From Chlorobiota bacterium (GTDB lineage: Bacteria; Bacteroidota; Bacteroidia; Bacteroidales; JAADJA01), in NCBI GenBank assembly GCA_030592565.1, contig JAUVIX010000045.1, forward strand, positions 1 to 14,373: a stretch of DNA of 14,373 nt, written 5' to 3'. The first letter of the stretch is position 1. Every line of letters starts with the position of its first letter. Below the pieces are notes generated by a model. The model saw only the letters and a program-made list of their open reading frames with translations, was not told the DNA's origin and searched no databases. The translations under genes and the position numbers were made by a program. Positions 8,445 through 14,373 of the stretch are shown here, piece by piece.

Positions 8445-9113
8445 CTATTTTTTTAACTCTAATTCAAAAGCAGTATAAACGTTCAAAGGTGAGAAGTGAC
8501 AGCACGCTGGCCAGTTTTTTTTCTGCTTAATATTAAAATGATTACAAATAGCCGGCAAAATCAAATCGCGTCTATTATCAAAGTCTTTTTTAGCACTTTG
8601 CCCGGTAAAAAATTTCAATCCAAAATCAAGAATTGCAGATTTTCCCGGGGTTACCATAAAAAAACTTCCCCCCGGTTTGAGTATTCGTATTATTTCTCCA
8701 CAAACGACTTCAAGATCAGAAACAAATTCCATTGTACTTACGGCGACAATAAAATCGAAAAAGCTATCAGGCCAGGGCATCTTCTCAGCAGCACCCGAAA
8801 CAAGCTCTGCTGATATGTTAATTTCAGCAAGTATTTTGGCGACTTTATGTTGCTTATTATGAATATCAATTCCATAGATACTATTTCCATATCTAGTCAA
8901 CTCAGGAAGAAAGATACCGCTTCCATAACCTATTTCCAGTAATCGATTGCTCTGCTTGTTTTCTAATAACTTTTTAATAAGGTTAAATCTGGCGCGAGAA
9001 ACCATACCAAGCACCGGTTTATAATTCCAATCTGCATGATCAAAATCTCCGGTTTTTATCAAGGATTCCTTTGCAAGTAATATCAGCTTTTTTGATTTAT
9101 CTCTTATTGTCAT
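8445..9113 (-). CDS. Class I SAM-dependent methyltransferase
   Basis: This 222-residue protein has the seven-strand methyltransferase core. Motif I is LLEIGYGSGIF (E60 to G66 region), followed by YGIDIHNKQ, whose acidic residue should bind the ribose of SAM. Next come GAAEKMPWPDSFFDFIVAVSTMEFV and the post-motif ILKPGGSFFMVTPG. It has no signal or membrane segment, so it is cytoplasmic. The start given is the ATG at 9113. An in-frame TTG at 9131 would add six residues, and ATG is preferred because neither site has a Shine-Dalgarno sequence. It converges on the glycosyltransferase gene and diverges from the carboxypeptidase gene. The substrate is unknown; a glycan sugar, small molecule or lipid are all possible. 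Confidence 0.83.
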   Translation of the reverse strand: MTIRDKSKKLILLAKESLIKTGDFDHADWNYKPVLGMVSRARFNLIKKLLENKQSNRLLEIGYGSGIFLPELTRYGNSIYGIDIHNKQHKVAKILAEINISAELVSGAAEKMPWPDSFFDFIVAVSTMEFVSDLEVVCGEIIRILKPGGSFFMVTPGKSAILDFGLKFFTGQSAKKDFDNRRDLILPAICNHFNIKQKKNWPACCHFSPLNVYTAFELELKK

Positions 9114-9182
9114 TTTATCGAAATTTGTCAATAATAGACTTTTATCTACAATTTAGTATCAGAAATTTAAACTGTAAAAATA

Positions 9183-9212
9183 CAAACTTACAATAATTTT
9201 ATCTAAAGCAAA
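9183..9212 (-). promoter_or_regulatory. Promoter for the methyltransferase gene (TTTG-N18-TAAGTTTG)
   Basis: On the minus strand TTTG (9212-9209) is followed after 18 bases by TAAGTTTG (9190-9183). This fits the Bacteroidota -33 TTTG and -7 TAnnTTTG pair with close to normal spacing. Transcription would begin about 60 bases before the ATG at 9113. It is the best-formed promoter in the window. Confidence 0.55.
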
Positions 9213-9286
9213 TTCCTTTTTAGACCTTTATTCAGTATTTATTAGTATTCATTTCACAATATCTACATTAAACCCAACACTTTTCT

Positions 9287-9294
9287 TAGTTTTG
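9287..9294 (+). promoter_or_regulatory. Candidate -7 promoter element for the carboxypeptidase operon
   Basis: TAGTTTTG matches TAnnTTTG exactly. The expected transcription start near 9301 leaves a leader of about 19 bases before the ATG at 9320, but only about 7 bases before the alternative TTG at 9308, which favours the ATG. No clear -33 TTTG is seen. Confidence 0.45.
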
Positions 9295-9319
9295 TAAAAA
9301 ATTATAATTGGTTTTAATT

Positions 9320-11041
9320 ATGCGCTATTCAAACTCAATATTATTACTTCTGTGTTTTGCTATATTTAGCATTACCGGCTATGGACAAGATGCTCGTAGT
9401 ATTCTAAAAGCTAATCAAATTCTCGAAGAGAGGGGGGAGGTTTACTTTCAGTTTCGAAATAATAATTCAGTCGGAGCTTCTGTATTATCACGAACAATAG
9501 CTATTGATAAAAAAGAAAAATCTAATTGGATTTACGCCTATGCTAACAAAAATCAATTTGATAATTTCCTTAACCTGAATATTGATTTTGAAATCCTGAC
9601 TGCACCGGGTTTATTGCACAAGCCATTAATGAAAGGTAATGTCAAAATAAAAAGTATCAATAACTGGGATTTTTATCCAACTTATGATGCCTATGTTGAT
9701 ATTATGTACCAGTTTGAAGATAATTATCCGGATTTGTGTGATGTTTTTAGTATTGGAACTACTATTGAGGGGCGTCAACTACTTTTTGCAAAGATTTCGG
9801 ACAATGTGAATAATAATGAAGCCGAACCGAAGTTCCTTTACACATCAACAATGCATGGAGATGAAACAGGAGGTTATGTTTTAATGCTACATCTTATTGA
9901 TCATCTGCTTTCAAATTATGGAGCTAACGATGAAATAACTGGTATTATTGATAATGTTGAAGTATGGATCAATCCTCTTGCCAACCCTGACGGAATCTAT
10001 TTTGCAGGAAACAGCAATGTTTGGGGTGCAACAAGATTTAATGCAAATAATATTGACCTAAATAGGAATTACCCCGATCCTGAAGATGGCCAACATCCTG
10101 ATGGAAACGAATGGCAACCTGAAACTGTCGCATTTATGAATCTTGCTGACAGCATTCAGTTTACAATGTCTGCAAATATCCACTCCGGTTATGAAGTTTG
10201 TAATTACCCCTGGGATACATGGTCACAACTTGCAGCCGATGATTATTGGTGGCAATTTGTTTGTCGTGAATATGCCGACACGGCTCAAACATTTTCTCCA
10301 TCTGGATATCTTACGCAGCTTGATAACGGCATAACAAATGGATTTGATTGGTATACAATAAGTGGTGGAAGACAGGATTATATGAATTATTTTGCCAATT
10401 GCAGAGAATTTACTCTTGAAATGTCATTTGTCAAGCTGCTAATCGAAAATAAGCTGCCTGTTTATTGGGAATATAACTACAGATCCTTTCTAAATTATAT
10501 GAAGCAGGTTAAGTATGGATTTCAGGGGACTGTGACTGATTCGGAAACAGGATTGCCGGTAAAAGCAAAGCTTACCTTAATGGGTCACGACCAGGATAAC
10601 TCATTTGTTTATTCCGATTCTAATTCAGGCGATTTCTACCGTCCTGTCTTTGAAGGAACTTATGACCTGAAATTCTCGGCTCCCGGTTATTTTGATAAGA
10701 TTATTGAGTCAAAAAACATCTCAAATTATGAAGCTATTGTTCTAAATGTTACTATGGAAAAAAGTGCTGGGATAGATGCTAACAAACTTAATGACCTTTT
10801 TGTTTTATCTCCAAATCCCACATCCGATTTTCTCAAAATTAAATACTCGGGAAAGAAAAAACGAAATTGTTCTGTTTCAATAGTCACACCATCAGGAGAA
10901 ACAATCTATTATTACGAAACTGAATTTTCGGGAAATAGTTCAGAAGAAAAAATTGATTTAACAATATATTCGCAGGGTGTTTATTTTCTCAGAATTACAA
11001 ATGACGGAATTTCTGTGAATAAAAAGGTTGTCAAAAGATAA
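9320..11041 (+). CDS. Secreted M14 zinc carboxypeptidase with T9SS sorting domain
   Basis: This 573-residue exoprotein probably removes C-terminal residues from peptides or cleaves peptidoglycan-type amide bonds outside the cell. A signal peptide (MRYSNSILLLLCF to about GYGQ, residue 23) is followed by a pro-region. The M14 catalytic domain has zinc ligands H179 and E182 in MHGDE and H288 in NIHSGY. The substrate-binding motif is NRNYPD (R249), and the catalytic Glu is E367 in FTLEMS. Residues about 400-480 form a carboxypeptidase regulatory-like beta domain (GFQGTVTDSETGLPV). From about 495 a type A T9SS sorting domain follows (LSPNPTSDFLKI to GVYFLRIT and VVKR). This exports the protein across the outer membrane, often with attachment to the surface. 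An in-frame TTG at 9308 would add four residues. The TAA stop overlaps the next ATG. Confidence 0.92.
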   Translation: MRYSNSILLLLCFAIFSITGYGQDARSILKANQILEERGEVYFQFRNNNSVGASVLSRTIAIDKKEKSNWIYAYANKNQFDNFLNLNIDFEILTAPGLLHKPLMKGNVKIKSINNWDFYPTYDAYVDIMYQFEDNYPDLCDVFSIGTTIEGRQLLFAKISDNVNNNEAEPKFLYTSTMHGDETGGYVLMLHLIDHLLSNYGANDEITGIIDNVEVWINPLANPDGIYFAGNSNVWGATRFNANNIDLNRNYPDPEDGQHPDGNEWQPETVAFMNLADSIQFTMSANIHSGYEVCNYPWDTWSQLAADDYWWQFVCREYADTAQTFSPSGYLTQLDNGITNGFDWYTISGGRQDYMNYFANCREFTLEMSFVKLLIENKLPVYWEYNYRSFLNYMKQVKYGFQGTVTDSETGLPVKAKLTLMGHDQDNSFVYSDSNSGDFYRPVFEGTYDLKFSAPGYFDKIIESKNISNYEAIVLNVTMEKSAGIDANKLNDLFVLSPNPTSDFLKIKYSGKKKRNCSVSIVTPSGETIYYYETEFSGNSSEEKIDLTIYSQGVYFLRITNDGISVNKKVVKR

Positions 11042-12537
11042 TGAAGAGATACACACTTGAGACCATAGTTCTCCTTGCTGGTACAATAACAATGGTATTT
11101 GAGATTGCTGGCTCCCGTGTCCTTGGTCCATTTTTCGGGACATCAATTTTTGTTTGGACAAGTTTGATAGGTGTTATTATGGGCAGTCTTAGCCTTGGAT
11201 ATTGGCTTGGAGGTCAGTTGTCTATTAAAAAAGCTGATACTGTTGTTCTGTCTTGGATATTATTAATAGCTGCCTTTTTTATCTTGATTACTGCTGTCGG
11301 TAACAATTACGTACTAAGCAGAATTGTTAAATATATCCCTGATTTTAGAATTAAAACTGTTATATCTTCCATAGCCCTTTTTGGACCAGCGAGTGTTTTC
11401 CTTGGAATGGTTTTACCTTATACGGTTAAGCTTAAAATTTTAAATCTGGAAAACTCTGGTGCTTCTATTGGAAATCTGTATGCATTGTCAACTATTGGAA
11501 GCATTGGAGGCACTTTTTTGGCAGGATTTATTTTGCTCCCAGTGATGGGATTTTCTAATATTTTGTTTATTCTTCCTGCAACGCTTTGTCTGTTTTCTAT
11601 TTTATTATTTTTTCAGGATAAAAAACCTGTTAAGGCATCTGTGCCAGCAATTTTTATCATTGTTATTGCTCTCTTTTGGAGTAAAATTTACACTCAGGAG
11701 AAGAACTATTTAGATGTTGACACTCAGTATAACCGTGTTATTATATACAACACAACCGATAAGGCAACAGACCGCCCTATTAAGATGTTACTGATCAACG
11801 ATGAAAGAAGTTCGGCAATGTACACCGATACAGATAGCGGGCTGGTATTTGAAGTTCTGAAATATTACAAACTTATAGAGCATTTTAAGCCTGATTTTAA
11901 TAAAGTATTGATGGTAGGAGGATCGGGGTATGCTTTTCCAAAATATTTTTTAAGGAACTATCCGGGAAGAACTATTGATGTTGTTGAAATAGATCCTGAG
12001 CTTACATCACTTGCAAAACAGCATTTTAATCTGCCTGACAGCCCCTACCTGAATGTCTATCATGAAGATGGGAGAACTTTTCTTAACAGGGGGATTAAAA
12101 AATATGATGCCGTTTTAATGGATGCTTACAAATCGGTTATTACTGTTCCTTTTCAGTTAACCACAAAAGAGGCTATTGAAGCAATATATGACAATCTTAC
12201 TCCTGATGGAATTGTATTGGCAAATATTATATCCAGCCTCACAGATAAAACAGACTATTTCTTGCGTGCTGAACTTGCAACATATAAAAGTGTTTTCCCT
12301 CAGGTGCTTCTTTTTGCTGTTAAGTATCCTGATCCGGATGAGGAGCAAAAGACCTATTTTCAGAATTTCATGCTGGTAGGATTAAAAACAAGTAAGCAGT
12401 TTTCAATGACAGATACAAATCCCGAATTGAATAACTTTTTGAGTCATCTTGTCAAAATAAAAATACCTGCGAATCTCCCAATACTCACTGATGAATATGC
12501 TCCGGTAGAATACTATACATTAAAAGCGTTGAAGTAA
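11041..12537 (+). CDS. Membrane protein fused to a spermidine-synthase-like domain
   Basis: This 498-residue protein has six or seven membrane helices (residues about 5-225; FEIAGSRVLGPFFGTS and GNLYALSTIGSIGGTF are typical). A cytosolic-type Rossmann domain related to polyamine aminopropyltransferases follows. In that half, VGGSGYAFPKYF (292-303) replaces the classical GGGDGG loop. VEIDPEL (E316, D318) and HEDGRTF (341-347) are kept, and the active-site DxxD region reads LMDAYKS (D361), lacking the second Asp. The end, LTDEYAPVEYY, is family-like. It can probably bind a SAM-type nucleotide but should not be assumed to make spermidine. The ATG overlaps the carboxypeptidase TAA by one base (TAATG), implying translational coupling. 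These fused proteins are widespread and poorly characterised. Confidence 0.82.
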   Translation: MKRYTLETIVLLAGTITMVFEIAGSRVLGPFFGTSIFVWTSLIGVIMGSLSLGYWLGGQLSIKKADTVVLSWILLIAAFFILITAVGNNYVLSRIVKYIPDFRIKTVISSIALFGPASVFLGMVLPYTVKLKILNLENSGASIGNLYALSTIGSIGGTFLAGFILLPVMGFSNILFILPATLCLFSILLFFQDKKPVKASVPAIFIIVIALFWSKIYTQEKNYLDVDTQYNRVIIYNTTDKATDRPIKMLLINDERSSAMYTDTDSGLVFEVLKYYKLIEHFKPDFNKVLMVGGSGYAFPKYFLRNYPGRTIDVVEIDPELTSLAKQHFNLPDSPYLNVYHEDGRTFLNRGIKKYDAVLMDAYKSVITVPFQLTTKEAIEAIYDNLTPDGIVLANIISSLTDKTDYFLRAELATYKSVFPQVLLFAVKYPDPDEEQKTYFQNFMLVGLKTSKQFSMTDTNPELNNFLSHLVKIKIPANLPILTDEYAPVEYYTLKALK

Positions 12538-12555
12538 GTTAGAAGTAAATTCAGG

Positions 12556-13941
12556 TTACCCGAAATAAATTCCACTAGCAAGCCCGAATCGCCACAAAAA
12601 CAAAATAACGATAGCTGCAATCATAAACTTCCATAACAGACGGATTATGCGAGGTTCTTCATCAAAATAGATAGCCTCAAATGAAGCAAATGTAAAAAGC
12701 CCCGGAAGTAATACCAGAATGATAGTGCTTAGTTTTAATCCTTCAAATAATGCCTGATCCAAAGAACCATAATACAAATCATTTGGGAATTTTAGTAAAA
12801 TTAAAATAGCAGTTCCAAAAATTGCAGGAAATACCACCTGACTAAAAAGCAATAATTTACGATTACTTTTGTCCACAAAATTAAAGTAAGAATTTCCTGA
12901 TATTAAAAATGATTTTGAAACACCCCTTCCAATAGCAACGAGTGCAAAAATAGAAAGTATAGAGAAAATCATTTTTCCGGTATCGCGATAATAAAGATAT
13001 GCTATTACCCAACCAAAATCCTTATTGAGTAACGTTCCCATCAATAATGACCCAAAAAACATTATCGTTCCATGTATAAAACCCCAAAGGAAAAATAGTT
13101 TTATAATTCCGCGTTCATTTTTGAAAGTACTATATATTGTGATAAAGATTGTTCCGAAAAGTAAACCAGTGAGAGGGGCGAGGCTGTAGAGTATCTTTAC
13201 TGAATCAGCAGTCCAGTCACCCGAGTCAATATCGTAGTAAACTTTATAATAAAAAAGAACAGTCTCGTAATCAAAAGACTTTGCGACCCAAACTATAATA
13301 AACTGGCTTACAATATAAATAAAGAAATAAGAAAGCAGGAACATTGCCAGAGAGTTGGTTGAGATGATAAAGAAATTATTACGCTTGTCCTTATTCTCTG
13401 CAAAAGCAACAAACCACCTTAGGATCCTTTTTACAGTAGTTTTGTCAAAAGTTTTTAATTCGTGACCAATAGCCTGAAGCCTTCTCTTAAAAATGTAACG
13501 AAACATTCTTTTTCTCTTTTTCTTCAGCTCCTTCTTTTTAAGTTTTGTTTTTTGTTTTAGTTCTTTTTCTGCTTTACGCTCCTGCTCCCTTACTAACTTC
13601 ATTCTCTTTCTGACCTCCTCCTTTTCAATTCTCTCCTGTTCTTTCTTCTGACTCTTTTTCTCCCTACCAATTTTTCGCTTTTTTTGATATTTTCTGTAAA
13701 GAAACCGAAGTATTCTTATAATACGATAAAACCTAAATCCAATTGAGCCAGAGCTTGCTTTTGTAGATTTATTTTGTTTTTCTATTTCAGTTTTATCATT
13801 TTTGTTTTTGGACTTAGCACGCTGCTTAAGCACCTTTCGTTTATATGAAAGAAATCGCATACGCCTGTAAATAGCGTAAATTTTTTTGCCAAATAACCAT
13901 TTTTTTGTGCTTTCCTTCACTTTGTATTTATTGACAAACAA
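12556..13941 (-). CDS. Unrecognised membrane protein with Lys/Arg-rich N-terminal region
   Basis: I do not recognise this 461-residue protein. Residues 1-180 are extremely basic. Within them, 86-146 form a charged Lys/Arg/Glu stretch likely to be a long helix or coiled coil, and a short hydrophobic-basic patch lies at 69-84. Residues 190-457 hold about seven membrane helices (approximately 190-218, 250-272, 279-304, 324-340, 362-384, 402-425 and 433-457). By the positive-inside rule the basic part is cytoplasmic, where it could touch nucleic acid, ribosomes or acidic lipid. The overall layout faintly recalls Yip1-type membrane domains, but no motif supports that. The listed start is TTG; the next candidates are GTG at 13920 and ATG at 13860 (434 residues). 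It converges on the spermidine-synthase-like gene with only 18 bases between. Confidence 0.7.
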   Translation of the reverse strand: MFVNKYKVKESTKKWLFGKKIYAIYRRMRFLSYKRKVLKQRAKSKNKNDKTEIEKQNKSTKASSGSIGFRFYRIIRILRFLYRKYQKKRKIGREKKSQKKEQERIEKEEVRKRMKLVREQERKAEKELKQKTKLKKKELKKKRKRMFRYIFKRRLQAIGHELKTFDKTTVKRILRWFVAFAENKDKRNNFFIISTNSLAMFLLSYFFIYIVSQFIIVWVAKSFDYETVLFYYKVYYDIDSGDWTADSVKILYSLAPLTGLLFGTIFITIYSTFKNERGIIKLFFLWGFIHGTIMFFGSLLMGTLLNKDFGWVIAYLYYRDTGKMIFSILSIFALVAIGRGVSKSFLISGNSYFNFVDKSNRKLLLFSQVVFPAIFGTAILILLKFPNDLYYGSLDQALFEGLKLSTIILVLLPGLFTFASFEAIYFDEEPRIIRLLWKFMIAAIVILFLWRFGLASGIYFG

Positions 13942-13992
13942 AAATAAATAAAAAAATCTATTTTGTTCGAAATCTTATCTATCAATCTGAAT

Positions 13993-14022
13993 AAAAAAGC
14001 CTGACCATAAACAAGCCAGGCT
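13993..14022 (-). terminator. Intrinsic terminator after the PLP-enzyme gene
   Basis: On the minus strand AGCCTGGCT pairs with GGTCAGGCT around a 7-base loop. This gives nine pairs, two of them G-U, and a run of six T follows. It lies about 20 bases beyond the TAA of the leftward PLP enzyme. It separates that gene from the unknown membrane-protein gene, which should therefore have its own promoter. Confidence 0.75.
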
Positions 14023-14042
14023 AATCATTAAGATAAATATTT

Positions 14043-14373
14043 TTATTTTATAACCATCGATGCCATAGCTCCGGAGTATTTCCCTTCATCAAGGTTTTTC
14101 TTTATTTCTGTAAATGCTTTTACAGTGTAATCAACATCTTCCATCGAATGCACTGCTGTTGGAATTAGCCTTAGCATAATTGATCCTTTAGGAATAACAG
14201 GATAAATTACAATTGAACAGAAAATTTTGTAATCTTCCCTTAATGCTTTCGTTACATTAGTTGCTTCGGATAGGCCTCCTTTAAAAAAAACAGGCGTCAC
14301 AGGAGATTCCGTTTTACCAAGGTCGTGTCCGGCATCTTTCAAGCCCTTTTGTAAAGCTCGTACAATAGTCCAA
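14043..14373 (-). CDS. PLP-dependent alpha-oxoamine synthase family enzyme, C-terminal part
   Basis: Only the last 109 residues are present; the reading frame is open to the window edge, beginning WTIVRALQKG, so the 5' end lies beyond it. The segment is the C-terminal small domain of fold type I PLP enzymes of the glycine C-acetyltransferase / serine palmitoyltransferase / AONS group. TESPVTPVFFKGG, SIVIYPVIPKGSIMLRLIPTAVHSMEDVDYTVKAF is the recognisable run, where Arg of LRLIPTA is the expected substrate-carboxylate ligand. Members condense an amino acid with an acyl-CoA. In Bacteroidota close relatives are either threonine/glycine enzymes or the sphingolipid-forming serine palmitoyltransferase. 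The catalytic Lys lies outside the window, so the choice cannot be made here. A strong terminator follows the stop. Confidence 0.85.
   Translation of the reverse strand, partial: WTIVRALQKGLKDAGHDLGKTESPVTPVFFKGGLSEATNVTKALREDYKIFCSIVIYPVIPKGSIMLRLIPTAVHSMEDVDYTVKAFTEIKKNLDEGKYSGAMASMVIK

Noticed and set aside
8496..8862. Two rightward open frames opposite the methyltransferase gene
   Set aside because: They are antisense shadows of the methyltransferase core and their translations resemble nothing.
13939..13946. TATTTTTG on the minus strand as a promoter for the basic membrane-protein gene
   Set aside because: It matches TAnnTTTG but overlaps the TTG start, lacks a -33 element and sits in T-rich DNA where such matches are common. 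If real, translation would have to start at GTG 13920 or ATG 13860.

Overview
The window reads as chromosomal DNA of a member of the Bacteroidota. The DNA is AT-rich, and several leaders carry the Bacteroidota -7 promoter motif TAnnTTTG. One secreted enzyme ends in a type IX secretion (T9SS) sorting domain, and Shine-Dalgarno sequences are mostly absent. Genus cannot be read from the sequence. There are no rRNA or tRNA genes, CRISPR arrays, insertion sequences or long repeats. No gap between genes exceeds about 210 bases.

Region A (31-8381) is a surface-glycan assembly and modification locus made of two divergent gene sets. Leftward, from a promoter near 3245, run a lipoprotein with an SGNH-hydrolase-like layout, an asparagine-synthetase-like protein that has lost its glutaminase nucleophile, and a PAPS-dependent sulfotransferase. 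Rightward run an MBOAT membrane O-acyltransferase, its usual membrane-anchored SGNH partner, a polyprenol-phosphate sugar synthase (GT2) and a multi-spanning PMT_2/GT39-type glycosyltransferase. Together they suggest a polymer that is glycosylated from lipid-linked sugars and decorated by O-acylation, sulfation and perhaps amidation; this joint role is inferred. The MBOAT gene is broken by a single in-frame TAA at 4276-4278 just before its WHGA active-site block, so the acylation branch may be inactive.

Region B (8445-12537) holds a leftward class I SAM methyltransferase and a divergent rightward pair. The pair is a secreted M14 zinc carboxypeptidase with a T9SS tail and, overlapping it by one base, a membrane protein fused to a spermidine-synthase-like domain that lacks key catalytic residues.

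Region C (12556-14373) is leftward. It holds an unrecognised seven-helix membrane protein with a long Lys/Arg-rich cytoplasmic-type N-terminal region, and the C-terminal part of a PLP-dependent alpha-oxoamine synthase family enzyme that runs off the window. The latter ends in a clear intrinsic terminator.

The strongest items for follow-up are the interrupted MBOAT gene, the combination of sulfotransferase, Asn-synthetase-like and O-acylation genes around one divergent promoter, the M14/spermidine-synthase-like coupled pair, and the unknown basic membrane protein.
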